A stretch of DNA of 64,000 nucleotides from UBA5603 sp964501315 (GTDB lineage Bacteria > Bacillota_I > Bacilli_A > Izemoplasmatales > Hujiaoplasmataceae): the NCBI GenBank assembly GCA_964501315.1, contig CAZCSO010000004.1, positions 1-64,000 of the forward strand, written 5' to 3'. Position numbers and translations under genes: made by a program. The notes beneath the pieces were generated by a model. The model searched no databases. It was not told the DNA's origin and was given only the letters and a program-made list of their open reading frames with translations. The stretch's first letter is position 1. Every line of letters starts with the position of its first letter. Shown here piece after piece: positions 43,562 to 53,094 of the stretch.

Positions 43562-44131
43562 CTATTCCTCCCATTTTGATTGATAATAAAGATAAGCTTC
43601 TTGGGTTAACTTGAAGATGGTTGCGTGCCGTTCTTCAAGATACGTCAAAGTACTTTTCATAATTGAAGCCACCGCTTTATCAAGATTGATAAAGGCTAAA
43701 TCATACACGCTTTTGTTATCAAAGCGACGAGATGGTTCAATGTAATCAGCAACGTATATTATTTTCTCTAGAAGCGACATATTCGGACGTCCCGACGTAT
43801 GATACTGAATTGCGTTGAGAATATTCGCATCAGTAATACCGAGATCTCGAACCGAATAAGCAACGGCAGATAGAGCGTGCCATAATGGCTTAGGCCACTC
43901 ATTTAGTTCGTTGTTAGAAAAATAGGACGCTATGTAGGTTTGATGAAATTCATCGGAATCGTGTTTTGTTATATCATGCAACAACGCCGCAATCTTAGCA
44001 TCGTTGATGTTTTCACCGTAGTGATTGGCTAATTGTTCTGCGACGTTTACGACATTAAGAATGTGATCAAAACGGCGTTCATCACCCAAATGTTTCTTTA
44101 CAACATCAACTAACTCAAGAAAATTCATCAT
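43562..44131 (-). CDS. yqeK: YqeK-type HD-domain hydrolase
   Basis: 189 residues, HD superfamily: RFDHILNVVNVAEQLA gives the first His, AALLHDITKH the HD pair, and VADYIEPSR the later Asp. YqeK members hydrolyse diadenosine tetraphosphate symmetrically. Bacillus has nadD just upstream; here yqeH is directly upstream (2 nt) and nadD is absent from the cluster. Confidence 0.93.
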   Translation of the reverse strand: MMNFLELVDVVKKHLGDERRFDHILNVVNVAEQLANHYGENINDAKIAALLHDITKHDSDEFHQTYIASYFSNNELNEWPKPLWHALSAVAYSVRDLGITDANILNAIQYHTSGRPNMSLLEKIIYVADYIEPSRRFDNKSVYDLAFINLDKAVASIMKSTLTYLEERHATIFKLTQEAYLYYQSKWEE

Positions 44132-44133
44132 CG

Positions 44134-45252
44134 TTAGATTATCGCAGTCCGAATATAAACACCTACAACAAACGGTGCATACGCTTTAACATTAAAGGGA
44201 CCTCTTAACGTTACAAATCCCAAACCAGAAAAAACAATGTCGTATTTCATGTTATCGCGGATTTTAAAATCATGAGAAATCCATTTCGGTACTTTTTCTT
44301 CTTCGCTAAACGGTGGCGTTAACAACGAATAAAGCTTGGTTTCGTACAAGCTATCTGCTCGTTCCGTTTTGGTACGGTGAACGTTCAAAGTGTTGGCGAA
44401 ATACGTCACTACGTTGATTCGATCGCCCGTTTCACCGGAAATGATGTCCAACCGAGCCAACCCTCCGAAAAAGAGCGTTTGGCCTTCGTTTAATTGAAAT
44501 ACCAACGGTTTGATTTCTTTTTTAGGTACCGTCAATTTATACGAAGGACGAGTCAAATAATGGGTATATTGATGCTTATTGATAACCCCTGGCGTATCAT
44601 ATATCATTTTACCGTCTTTTAACGGAAAACCGATTAAGCCTATCGTCGTCCCAGGAGCGGACGAAACGGTTACCACGTCGGCTTCTTTTCCGAAATAACG
44701 GCGTAGAATTTGATTGATTATTTTCGATTTTCCAACATTGGTCGATCCAACAATATATACATTGCGATTACCTTTGTGTTTATAAATCACTTCCATCAGT
44801 TCATCAAAATAGTTACCGTATTTTGCCGAAATAAGGATTGAATCCAAGACGGTAAATCCTTCGTTAATTAACATTTGACGAACCCAAGCCATGATTTTGT
44901 CATACTTCACATTTTTGGGTAACAAATCCATCTTATTACATACTAAAATAACGTCCCGGTTACCAGTTAACCGTTTAATCGCCGGAACAAACGAACCCGT
45001 GAAATCAAAAATATCAACGATTTTGACAATCAATGCATTCTCTTTGCTAATGCGATTAATGACATTCAGGTAATCGTCATTCGAGACACTCACACTGATG
45101 ACTTCGCTATAATTACGAATCCGAAAACAGCGTTGACATAATAAGTGTTTGGGATCGGCATCCATCAAAACTTTTTCTTTGAGAAAACCAGGCGCGTGAC
45201 CATCCAATGTTTGGATTTTTGCACCACATCCTGTACAATACAATTCTTCCAT
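44134..45252 (-). CDS. yqeH: ribosome-assembly GTPase YqeH
   Basis: 372 residues. An N-terminal zinc finger (YCTGCGAK then LCQRCFRI) precedes a circularly permuted GTPase with G4 NKMDLL ahead of G1 GSTNVGKS and G3 DTPG, the hallmark of YqeH/YlqF-type proteins. It is needed for 30S assembly. AGAGGTAG lies before the ATG. Five nucleotides after yqeG. Confidence 0.95.
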   Translation of the reverse strand: MEELYCTGCGAKIQTLDGHAPGFLKEKVLMDADPKHLLCQRCFRIRNYSEVISVSVSNDDYLNVINRISKENALIVKIVDIFDFTGSFVPAIKRLTGNRDVILVCNKMDLLPKNVKYDKIMAWVRQMLINEGFTVLDSILISAKYGNYFDELMEVIYKHKGNRNVYIVGSTNVGKSKIINQILRRYFGKEADVVTVSSAPGTTIGLIGFPLKDGKMIYDTPGVINKHQYTHYLTRPSYKLTVPKKEIKPLVFQLNEGQTLFFGGLARLDIISGETGDRINVVTYFANTLNVHRTKTERADSLYETKLYSLLTPPFSEEEKVPKWISHDFKIRDNMKYDIVFSGLGFVTLRGPFNVKAYAPFVVGVYIRTAII

Positions 45253-45257
45253 TGTAA

Positions 45258-45818
45258 CTACCTCTTTTCTTTAAGATTAAGTCGCGTGTAAGCTTCACCA
45301 TTTTTTTTCTTAATTTGGTTTAGCATCCGATTTTCAAAACGACGATTAAGTCGCGTAAACCATTTTTCATTATTTCGCTTGATTGCGTCCACCAAATGAA
45401 CTTTTAAACCCATGCGTTTGGATCCAAGTACATCGGTCATCACTTGGTCACCGATGACCAATACCTTGGATTTATCGGTAATCGAAAGGATGGATAGTGC
45501 TTTCTTAAATCCGATTTTAAGCGGTTTTTTCGCAGAAGCGACATAAGGGCAATCGATCAATTCGGAAAAATGCTTAATGCGGGAACGATGATTGTTCGAA
45601 ATAATAACAATTTTAAATCCACGTGATTGTAGGGAATTAAAAAGGGTAATTAGTTTCTCTGAAGGAAGCGTTTCATCGTAAGGAATTAACGTGTTGTCTA
45701 CGTCAATTAATAATGCTTCGATGCCAGAATTGCGAACCGATTCAAAATCCACATCAAAGATGGTTTTACTATATCCATCGGGTATGAATAATTGGTAATT
45801 AAGAAGATACTCGATCAT
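45258..45818 (-). CDS. yqeG: YqeG family HAD phosphatase
   Basis: 186 residues from the ATG at 45818 (GGAGG upstream). HAD motifs: LIDVDNTLIPYDE (two catalytic Asp), VIISNNH, the Lys in KKPLKIGF, and IGDQVMTDVLG. YqeG proteins are IIIA-type HAD phosphatases; some act on phosphatidylglycerol phosphate. It heads the yqeG-yqeH-yqeK-rsfS-methyltransferase-comEA-comEC-holA run. Confidence 0.92.
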   Translation of the reverse strand: MIEYLLNYQLFIPDGYSKTIFDVDFESVRNSGIEALLIDVDNTLIPYDETLPSEKLITLFNSLQSRGFKIVIISNNHRSRIKHFSELIDCPYVASAKKPLKIGFKKALSILSITDKSKVLVIGDQVMTDVLGSKRMGLKVHLVDAIKRNNEKWFTRLNRRFENRMLNQIKKKNGEAYTRLNLKEKR

Positions 45819-45843
45819 TAGAAACCTCCAAATGCTATGATAA

Positions 45844-45872
45844 ATTATACACAATTTAGGACAAAATGTCCA
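45844..45872 (-). promoter_or_regulatory. promoter of the yqeG operon
   Basis: Minus strand: TGGACA (45872-45867), 17-nt spacer, TATAAT (45849-45844). GGACA and TGTCC mirror each other over the -35, a small possible operator. Confidence 0.75.
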
Positions 45873-45914
45873 ATTTTTGACTGCATTGCCTAAAAATGTG
45901 GATTCGTTAAGCGG

Positions 45915-46658
45915 TTAGTATGAGCTAAAATGCAATATTGCCCGAAAGGCGACTTTTTGAGTTTTATCTAGTACTCCGTAAACGATTGCTGTCTCTTCAT
46001 AATCATATAAGGATAATCTGACCATATCTCCTAAGAAAAGCGATTGTGAATAGGTAATTTGATAGTCTTTAATGGGGCGATTTCGGTTACTAAGTTTTAA
46101 TAGGGATTCAATGTAATCCAAATAGACAACATTGTTCATATGATGATTAAAATCAATCTCGGAGTCAACAACCGTACGTAGTAATGACAAAGTTGGCGAA
46201 TCGGAAACGGAAGGATAATCAAGATACATCGGGTCAATTGCTTTTTGATTTAATGCTTCATGTTGGTTAAGATCCAAAGAAGATAGGGTCGCCGGTTTTA
46301 TTAAAACATAGCGTTCATCATCGACAATCACCCATTTGCCTACCGCTCTTGCAACGACTCTATGTTGCTCATCGAGTACTTCATAATGACGGTCCATTCC
46401 TAAAGAACTCATCGGATTGACCCATGTACGAACTTCATAACGATGATGATTGATAATTGGATAATCAAGTCTGACGTGCAATCGAGCAACCGCCCAGAAT
46501 GCATGATGACGTTTTAAATCATCTACGCCTTGTTGGTTTTCCTTACTATGTTCAAGAGAGCGATCTTGAAGCTGTTTTTGTAACCATTTGAATGCGTCCC
46601 ATTGCGTCGGTTCGTTAGTCAACGACAAGGAAATGGTTGTTGATTTTACAGCACTCAT
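45915..46658 (-). CDS. acyl-ACP thioesterase family protein
   Basis: 247 residues forming two hotdog-fold halves. RLHVRLDYPIINHHRYEVRTWV and the second-half active site VDSEIDFNHHMNNVVYLDYI fit the bacterial FatA/FatB-like acyl-ACP thioesterases (Asp, Asn, His in DFNHHMNN). It would release fatty acids from acyl carrier protein. Its ATG overlaps the upstream YgiQ gene stop by four bases. Confidence 0.88.
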   Translation of the reverse strand: MSAVKSTTISLSLTNEPTQWDAFKWLQKQLQDRSLEHSKENQQGVDDLKRHHAFWAVARLHVRLDYPIINHHRYEVRTWVNPMSSLGMDRHYEVLDEQHRVVARAVGKWVIVDDERYVLIKPATLSSLDLNQHEALNQKAIDPMYLDYPSVSDSPTLSLLRTVVDSEIDFNHHMNNVVYLDYIESLLKLSNRNRPIKDYQITYSQSLFLGDMVRLSLYDYEETAIVYGVLDKTQKVAFRAILHFSSY

Positions 46659-48466
46659 CGATGTGACGTCTCCGCTCCACGTGGCCGTATCAAACAGGAG
46701 GGTTGATATCCGATGAGATCCCCTCGATTACTTTTCAGTAATGCTTCTTTTACTAAATCATAGTTCTTTGGATTTCGATATTGAATTAACGCTCGTTGCA
46801 TTGCTTTTTCATGCGGTGTTTTAGGAACATAGACGGGTTCCATTGTTCTTGGATCAAGTTCGGTGTAGTACATGGTTGTCGATAATGTCAAGGGAGTCGG
46901 GTAGAAGTCTTGTACTTGTTCTGGGTTATAACCCATATCGCGAATGTACTCCGCCAAAATGATGGCGTCATTCAGTGTTGATCCAGGATGGGAACTCATA
47001 AGATACGGAACCAAGTATTGTTCTTTATGAATTGCCTTCGTTAATTGGTTGAATTTATGGACAAATCGATCAAACAACTGTCTTCTAGGTTTCCCCATTT
47101 TATCAAGAACGGCATCGGAAACATGTTCAGGAGCAACCTTGAGTTGTCCGGAAACATGATGTTCAACCAATTCTTTGAAGAATGCATCATTTTTATCGTA
47201 CATCAGATAATCATACCGTATTCCACTACGAACAAAGACTTTCTTAATGCCGTCTAGTTCACGAAGTTCACGCAAAATATCGAGGTATTCGGTATGGTCA
47301 ACCTTGAGATTGGCGCAGGGAGAAGGATGAAGACACTGGCGATTCGTACATACCCCATAATCCTTTTGTTTATCGCAAGCAGGCTGATAAAAATTGGCAG
47401 TTGGTCCGCCAACATCGTGAATATACCCTTTAAAATCAGGATCAGAAATCATTTGTTTGGCTTCTTTGATAATGGAATCCTTATTACGATGTGACATAAT
47501 ACGTCCTTGATGCATGGTCAATGCGCAAAAGGAACAACCGCCATAACAGCCACGATTCGCGACTATGGAAAATTTAACTTCATCCATAGCTGACACATGA
47601 CCCAATTGTTCAAGTTTAGGATGGGTTTGACGCATGAACGGCAAATCGTAGAGTTGATCCATGAGTGATGCATCCAATGGAAATTGAGGTGCATTTTGAA
47701 TGACATAGTCGTTTGCATAAATTTCAATCAGCGGTTTCGCTGAAAAGGGATCCGTGTTTTGATACTGAGTCATAAACGACCGTGCGTAGGTTTGTTTTGA
47801 CGATAAAATGGCATCATAACTAGGCAAATTCAAACCATCTGAGGGTAGATAATCAACATTTTTTGTTTTCCATACCGTCCCACGAATAAAGATAAGATCG
47901 CTTATCGGCAATCCGCTTTCCAACGCTTCAGCGATTTCGATGATGGCCTTTTCTCCCATTCCATATACCAATAAATCAGCTTTTGAATCCAGTAGAATAC
48001 TTTTTCGTATGGAATCATCCCAATAATCATAATGAGCTAAACGCCGTAACGAAGCTTCGATTCCGCCTAGGATAATAGCTCCGTTCGGATCCACTTTTCG
48101 AATGATATTCGCATATTTGATAACGGCTCGGTCTGGACGTTTACCCATATATCCACCGGGCGTATAAAAATCTTTTTTTCGACGTTTTTTGGCGACGGTG
48201 TAATGATTAACCATTGAATCGATGTTACCACTGTTGACCAGCCAACCTAGTTTTGGTTTACCAAATTCTAAAAAAGCCGCTTCATCCATCCAGTTCGGTT
48301 GGGATAAAATACAGACAGAAAAGTGGTGACGTTCTAACCACCGGGCGATAATGGCCGTACCGAAAGAGGGGTGATCACAGTACGCGTCACCCGTTACAAA
48401 AACAAAATCTGGTTGAGTAATTCCGGCAGCAATCATCTCTGAATAATCAATGGGTAAAAAATTCAC
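46655..48466 (-). CDS. YgiQ family radical SAM protein
   Basis: 603 residues, the usual YgiQ length. An N-terminal cobalamin-binding-like region (residues 1-200) precedes the radical SAM cluster motif CYGGCSFCALTMHQGR near residue 307. C-terminal YLVPYLMSSHPGSTLNDAIILAEYIRD and PEQVQDFYPTPLTLSTTMYYT are family hallmarks. The reaction catalysed by YgiQ is unknown. Confidence 0.94.
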   Translation of the reverse strand: MNFLPIDYSEMIAAGITQPDFVFVTGDAYCDHPSFGTAIIARWLERHHFSVCILSQPNWMDEAAFLEFGKPKLGWLVNSGNIDSMVNHYTVAKKRRKKDFYTPGGYMGKRPDRAVIKYANIIRKVDPNGAIILGGIEASLRRLAHYDYWDDSIRKSILLDSKADLLVYGMGEKAIIEIAEALESGLPISDLIFIRGTVWKTKNVDYLPSDGLNLPSYDAILSSKQTYARSFMTQYQNTDPFSAKPLIEIYANDYVIQNAPQFPLDASLMDQLYDLPFMRQTHPKLEQLGHVSAMDEVKFSIVANRGCYGGCSFCALTMHQGRIMSHRNKDSIIKEAKQMISDPDFKGYIHDVGGPTANFYQPACDKQKDYGVCTNRQCLHPSPCANLKVDHTEYLDILRELRELDGIKKVFVRSGIRYDYLMYDKNDAFFKELVEHHVSGQLKVAPEHVSDAVLDKMGKPRRQLFDRFVHKFNQLTKAIHKEQYLVPYLMSSHPGSTLNDAIILAEYIRDMGYNPEQVQDFYPTPLTLSTTMYYTELDPRTMEPVYVPKTPHEKAMQRALIQYRNPKNYDLVKEALLKSNRGDLIGYQPSCLIRPRGAETSHR

Positions 48467-48468
48467 GC

Positions 48469-49158
48469 TTAAGACACCTCAATGCTTTTAAAAAGCAAAC
48501 TTAATTCTTTTCGTTTTTGACGATAGTCGGGGCAAAAATACAACAATAGTTGATAAAAATTATCGCCATGATTCGGATATTTCAAATGCATTACTTCATG
48601 AAGAAAGATGATTTCTAAATACGAAGGATCAAAACATGCCAAGATGCTGTTGAACTTAATTATGCGCTTTTCGGTCTGACAACTACCAAATTGGCTTTTC
48701 ATAAGTTGAGCTTTAAAATTGATTGGATTGAGTGCGACATAGGGTTGTAATCGATCAATCCATCGCTCAGCTAATTGCTTCACTTCCACCACTGTCATCG
48801 TTCGGTAAAAATCTAAAATAGCGGTTCGATGGTCTTCGCGACTTCGGATAATAAGTGTTTTTTCATCCCAATCCCATAATGATTTCAATGAAGATTGGTA
48901 GGATATCGGATAAAAATGGCCTTGATAAAACAACAAATCCGAGAAAATGGGATGGATTTTTTGTGGCTGTTGTTCGAGATATTTCACGATTTTCCGTGAA
49001 TTCGATTGGATGAAATTATGAATTGATTCCGAATGCGTTCGATGATTGGTATAAACGACCAAGGTATTACGGTCCTTCACGCGCAGATACGTATGACGAT
49101 TGTTCTTATGCTGAACGATTAATCGGAATGAGTATCCGTCTACATTAATGGTTTCCAT
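48469..49158 (-). CDS. YgjP-like zinc metallopeptidase (DUF45)
   Basis: 229 residues. The zinc motif HEXXH is LHEVMHLKYPNHGDNFYQLL with the third ligand His downstream, as in YgjP/WLM proteins. SQFGSCQTEKRIIKFN before it is also typical. Substrate unknown. It overlaps the end of mtnN by 19 nt and is followed after two bases by ygiQ. No strong ribosome-binding site is seen, so coupling is likely. Confidence 0.88.
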   Translation of the reverse strand: METINVDGYSFRLIVQHKNNRHTYLRVKDRNTLVVYTNHRTHSESIHNFIQSNSRKIVKYLEQQPQKIHPIFSDLLFYQGHFYPISYQSSLKSLWDWDEKTLIIRSREDHRTAILDFYRTMTVVEVKQLAERWIDRLQPYVALNPINFKAQLMKSQFGSCQTEKRIIKFNSILACFDPSYLEIIFLHEVMHLKYPNHGDNFYQLLLYFCPDYRQKRKELSLLFKSIEVS

Positions 49159-49850
49159 GGGTAACGCTCTACGTATTGAATGACAAAGTCAGCTGTCAAA
49201 TCAGCGATATCTTCAACAGTGTTTTCATACATTTGGACTTGCAACGTATCATCGATAACATCGGATATACCTCGAAAAATAACGAAGGGAATATGAAATT
49301 TCATAGCCGTCATGGCAATCGCCATGCTTTCCATCTCTACGGCATATAAATCGTTAACAACGGATTGGATGGGTGCTAATTTAATGGAATCCGTTATAAA
49401 TTGATCGCCTGAAGCAATGATGCCACTTCGATAGCAGAGTTTGCGTTCTTTCAACAAATCCTTAGCTTGCGATACCAATCGAGCATCTGCGTATACTATG
49501 AAGGGGTCACCTGGCATTTGTCCATACGGTAATTCAGGGTCGATTTTTTGTACATCGACATCACTGTAGACGACCCCTTCAGAAACGATAATATCGCCTG
49601 AATTAATAGGAAATAATCCTCCGGCAACACCCGTATTAATCAAATAGTCAATCGGATACGACATCAACAAAATCGTGGTTGTCATCGCGGCATTGACTTT
49701 TCCTATGCCCGATTGCGTTACCACCACTTCTTGTGATCCAAGAAAGCCACGATAAAAAGACTTATTGGCGATGATATCGGTTTTATCAATTGTCATCGCT
49801 TTGAGAAGTGTTTTAATTTCTTTGTCCATCGCGGCAATGATTCCAATCAT
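49140..49850 (-). CDS. mtnN: 5'-methylthioadenosine/S-adenosylhomocysteine nucleosidase
   Basis: 236 residues. MIGIIAAMDKEIKTLL, the GVAGGL loop, and the catalytic end VEMESMAIAMTA...FRGISDVID (Glu and Asp) are diagnostic. It cleaves adenine from methylthioadenosine and S-adenosylhomocysteine, recycling by-products of SAM use, which fits the SAM methyltransferases nearby. AGGAGG lies immediately after the greA terminator. Confidence 0.95.
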   Translation of the reverse strand: MIGIIAAMDKEIKTLLKAMTIDKTDIIANKSFYRGFLGSQEVVVTQSGIGKVNAAMTTTILLMSYPIDYLINTGVAGGLFPINSGDIIVSEGVVYSDVDVQKIDPELPYGQMPGDPFIVYADARLVSQAKDLLKERKLCYRSGIIASGDQFITDSIKLAPIQSVVNDLYAVEMESMAIAMTAMKFHIPFVIFRGISDVIDDTLQVQMYENTVEDIADLTADFVIQYVERYPWKPLM

Positions 49851-49865
49851 GATGCATCCTCCTAA

Positions 49866-49888
49866 GAAAAAAAGCGGAATTAATCCGC
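49866..49888 (-). terminator. greA terminator abutting the mtnN RBS
   Basis: Minus strand: GCGGA, short loop, TCCGC, then TTTTTTTCTT and directly AGGAGG of mtnN. Confidence 0.8.
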
Positions 49889-49889
49889 A

Positions 49890-50357
49890 TTATTTAATTT
49901 CAAGCACTTCGATTTTGATTTCAGAACCTGTTTCTGATTTATAAACGATTTTATTTCCTTTTTTAGCGCCAATAATTGCCTTACCAAGTGGCGATTCATT
50001 TGAAATCTTACCTGCAAGCGGATTAGCTTCCAAATGACCAACAATATCGTACGTCCGTTCATAATTTTGATTTATAAATCGTAGGGTTACGGTTTTACCA
50101 ATCGCAACGGAGCGTGACGAGGAGTCTTTAATGATTTCAGCGTGTTTTAAGATGTTGTCGATTTCTTTAATACGAGCTTCAATTCTCGCTTGTTCGTCTC
50201 TCGCGGCATCGTAATCAGCATTTTCAGATAAGTCACCCTGAGCTCTCGCTTCTTTCAAGGCTTCTAAGTTCTTCTTGCGATCTACTTCCTTTAATTGCTC
50301 TAATTCTTGTTTTAATTTTTCAAAACCAGCTTCTGTCAGTTTAAATGTATTTTCCAT
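49890..50357 (-). CDS. greA: transcription elongation factor GreA
   Basis: 155 residues from the second of two near ATGs (the first, at 50363, is too close to AGGAG). The N-terminal coiled coil (LTEAGFEKLKQELEQL, GDLSENADYDAARDEQARIEARI) and C-terminal GHLEANPLAGKISNESPLGKAIIGAKKG are typical. It stimulates RNA cleavage by backtracked polymerase. It has its own extended -10 promoter downstream of udk. Confidence 0.96.
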   Translation of the reverse strand: MENTFKLTEAGFEKLKQELEQLKEVDRKKNLEALKEARAQGDLSENADYDAARDEQARIEARIKEIDNILKHAEIIKDSSSRSVAIGKTVTLRFINQNYERTYDIVGHLEANPLAGKISNESPLGKAIIGAKKGNKIVYKSETGSEIKIEVLEIK

Positions 50358-50388
50358 GATCATAGTCTCCTATCTCTATTGCTTATAA

Positions 50389-50397
50389 ATTATATCA
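50389..50397 (-). promoter_or_regulatory. extended -10 promoter of greA
   Basis: TGATATAAT on the minus strand, identical to the boxes of the ECF sigma gene and pepP; no good -35. Confidence 0.6.
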
Positions 50398-50401
50398 TAA
50401 T

Positions 50402-51022
50402 TTAGTGATGAATGATAGACAATATTTTCGCAATTATAATATCGACTGCGACATCATTGGCATAATCATTCGGAATAATTATATCAGCGTAGCGTTTCGT
50501 CGGTTTTACGAAAGCAAAATGCATGGGCTTAACTGTTTTTATGTATTGATCAATAACCGATTCCATGGTCCGACCACGCTCCTTGATGTCTCGAGACAAT
50601 CGACGAATAAATCGCAAATCATCATCACATTCCACAAACAATTTGATATCGGCCATCGAGCGAATGCGTTCATCCTCCAAAACCAAAATACCTTCCAAAA
50701 TTATGATTTGAGCCGGGGAAATATGCTCGGTTTTTTCCGCTCTTGTCAAATTAACAAAGTCGTAAGTAGGCTTTTCGATTGATTGGCCTTTGACAAGTGC
50801 TTTGATGTGTTTGTAGAATAACTCGTTATCAAGCGAAAAAGGATGGTCGTAATTGACGGCCCGTCGTTCTTCCATGCTCATTTCTGATTGGTCTTTGTAA
50901 TAATCATCGTGTTTTATTACGACGACCGAATCATCTTTTAGAGCGGCCATGATTTTATCCACAACCGTTGTTTTACCCGATGAAGATCCTCCTGCTACAG
51001 CGATAATTAATGGTTTTTGCAT
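50402..51022 (-). CDS. udk: uridine kinase
   Basis: 206 residues from the ATG at 51022 (AAGGATGTG upstream), overlapping the previous gene by 16 nt. P-loop GGSSSGKTT, KHDDYYKDQ, NYDHPFSLD and ILEGILVLEDERI are the Udk signature. It phosphorylates uridine and cytidine for pyrimidine salvage. Confidence 0.95.
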   Translation of the reverse strand: MQKPLIIAVAGGSSSGKTTVVDKIMAALKDDSVVVIKHDDYYKDQSEMSMEERRAVNYDHPFSLDNELFYKHIKALVKGQSIEKPTYDFVNLTRAEKTEHISPAQIIILEGILVLEDERIRSMADIKLFVECDDDLRFIRRLSRDIKERGRTMESVIDQYIKTVKPMHFAFVKPTKRYADIIIPNDYANDVAVDIIIAKILSIIHH

Positions 51023-52209
51023 GATTGACACATCCTTATCATATCGTATTTATTGATGGGAATGGAACTTTTAAATCGTATTATTTGTTTGGGATGCCGT
51101 GCGGCATCAAGAACCAATCCGTTTTCGTCATATAGTTCAGAAATCGTGCTGATGATGGGCATTTTGCCTGGCGTAATAATTTCGATGTTTGAATAAGGTT
51201 TAAAGTGATTTCGTTGTTCAACAGTTGCCATTTGGCTGGTACTGTCATAATCCAATCCTATCGCAATGAATGTCTGATCAGGTCGACTCAATTCATCAGC
51301 GTAGAGTTGTTGTTGAGTGGTGACCATACCAGCATAAAAACCATGGGACGTTTCACGGTTTTCAGCTTTAGCGATTTCTTGATAATAATAATCACGGTCT
51401 TTTAATTGATTTTGGCAATAATCATCGATGAGCATCCGATAGACGTAGACGACGGTCGCAATGTAGTGTGCTGACTTCATACGTCCTTCAATTTTTAATG
51501 AATCAATGCCCAAATCAATGAGTGACGGAATGTACTCAATTGCATCCAAATCCTTTGAAGACATTCGAAACGAATCCGGCGATCCAATCATTTGATTTCG
51601 ATCGTATAATGTATAATGCCAACGGCAACTATGCGCACAACCACCCCGATTGGCATCACGAGCAGTCATAGCGTTTGATAAGGTGCATCGTCCGGAATAC
51701 GATACGCACATACCACCGTGAATGAATACCTCGAGTTGACCAGTCACTTCCTTCTTGATTTTTTTTAGGTTTTCAAGACTAACTTCACGAGCTAACACGA
51801 CTCGTTCCAGACCATAATCAAACCAGTACTGGGCATGGCAACTATTGGTAACGCTTTGCTGCGTTGATAGGTGAACGGGAATGGAAGTGGTTTTTAAGCA
51901 ACGATCAATAATGTAGGGACTAGAAGCGATAATTGCATCAACGCCAATGGTTTCTAACGCTTTGAGATAGTCATCAAGTCCAGCCATATCTTCATTATGC
52001 AAAACCATATTGGTTGTCACATATACTTTTTTTCCTAATGAATGTGCGAATTGAACGGCTTCTCGAATCGAATCTAAATCAAATTTAGATGCTCGAGCGC
52101 GCAATGAAAAAACGGTTCCGCCAATATAGACAGCGTCGGCACCATAAAGTAAGGCAATCTTCAGTTTTTCTAAATCGCCAGCGGGTGCCAGCAACTCCGG
52201 CGCTTTCAT
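51007..52209 (-). CDS. U32-family tRNA hydroxylation protein (YrrO/TrhP-like)
   Basis: 400 residues, formerly called peptidase U32. MKAPELLAPAGDLEKLKIAL, the Cys-rich GMCVSYSGRCTLSNAM with GGCAHSCRW, and LKIEGRMKSAHYIATVV are diagnostic. Members of this branch (TrhP; YrrO in Bacillus) make 5-hydroxyuridine at tRNA position 34 from prephenate. The neighbouring YrrM-like methyltransferase would then give 5-methoxyuridine. Its start overlaps the upstream paralogue's stop (ATGA). Confidence 0.93.
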   Translation of the reverse strand: MKAPELLAPAGDLEKLKIALLYGADAVYIGGTVFSLRARASKFDLDSIREAVQFAHSLGKKVYVTTNMVLHNEDMAGLDDYLKALETIGVDAIIASSPYIIDRCLKTTSIPVHLSTQQSVTNSCHAQYWFDYGLERVVLAREVSLENLKKIKKEVTGQLEVFIHGGMCVSYSGRCTLSNAMTARDANRGGCAHSCRWHYTLYDRNQMIGSPDSFRMSSKDLDAIEYIPSLIDLGIDSLKIEGRMKSAHYIATVVYVYRMLIDDYCQNQLKDRDYYYQEIAKAENRETSHGFYAGMVTTQQQLYADELSRPDQTFIAIGLDYDSTSQMATVEQRNHFKPYSNIEIITPGKMPIISTISELYDENGLVLDAARHPKQIIRFKSSIPINKYDMIRMCQSCKNH

Positions 52210-53084
52210 TCGTCACCTCGTAAACGATTCGTTTTTCGGTAATAAAACCCAGAATCGTATTCATGTCCGTGTTTTTGACGGAATAATTCACGTCGTTTTG
52301 GATTTTGATAGGCTGCGATGCTATCGGTTAATTCTTCATCACTCAACAAAAAGCGATCAATGAAAAAATCCGACAAATAAGGACGAATCAACTGTATTTC
52401 ATTAAAGGATTCTAATTTTTTTTCTCTAAAAATGTGAGTGCCGAACGCATCTTCGTAGATTGGGTATCGGGTGTCTTCACGAGATGATTCTTGAAGTGAA
52501 AACAGTTCATGACCTTTGATAGACGGTAAGGACGTTTTATTTTCTTCATCAAAAAGCGTGATGAGCGGTCGATAAGAATAGAACATCGGGGCATACCCAT
52601 GCCCGACGAGCGATAGTTCTAGAGCATGATTATTTTGAACAATCGCACTAATGGAATCCAAGGTAATTTCTCTTGCTATCGTCAATCCTTTAATTCCTTG
52701 AGATTCATAGAACCAAGGATCATAAAGATTGGTCGTCAAGGTTGATGGTTGATAAATGAGTTTTTGTTCCAATCCAAGTGATTTGGAAATGGGATATAGT
52801 GTCCAATCAAATGCAACAATCGCATCCATGTCCAATGACTTTACAAAAGAAAGATAATTACGCAATTGCGGTAAGTGTTCTTCATGAATCATCGCATTTA
52901 ACAAAAGATAACATTTTTTTTGATGGCGATGAATGACGGAAACAACATCCGCCAACTCATCTTGAGGAAAAGAATGGTTTGTTTTGGTTGAAAATTCTTT
53001 CGAACATACCAAAAAAACATCAACACCCAGTGATGATAGCCAATCAATTTCCGATAAGTGATTGAGTTGAGTTCCTATTCTCAT
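52206..53084 (-). CDS. U32-family protein, short paralogue (YrrN-like)
   Basis: 292 residues related to the following U32 gene but shorter and without its Cys cluster. KSLDMDAIVAFDWTLYPISKSLGL and LTIAREITLDSISAIV match equivalent segments. Bacillus YrrN is a partner of YrrO in wobble uridine hydroxylation, and the order trmR-yrrN-yrrO-udk is preserved here. Likely a non-catalytic partner. Confidence 0.88.
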   Translation of the reverse strand: MRIGTQLNHLSEIDWLSSLGVDVFLVCSKEFSTKTNHSFPQDELADVVSVIHRHQKKCYLLLNAMIHEEHLPQLRNYLSFVKSLDMDAIVAFDWTLYPISKSLGLEQKLIYQPSTLTTNLYDPWFYESQGIKGLTIAREITLDSISAIVQNNHALELSLVGHGYAPMFYSYRPLITLFDEENKTSLPSIKGHELFSLQESSREDTRYPIYEDAFGTHIFREKKLESFNEIQLIRPYLSDFFIDRFLLSDEELTDSIAAYQNPKRRELFRQKHGHEYDSGFYYRKTNRLRGDE

Positions 53085-53094
53085 ATCAATGCCT

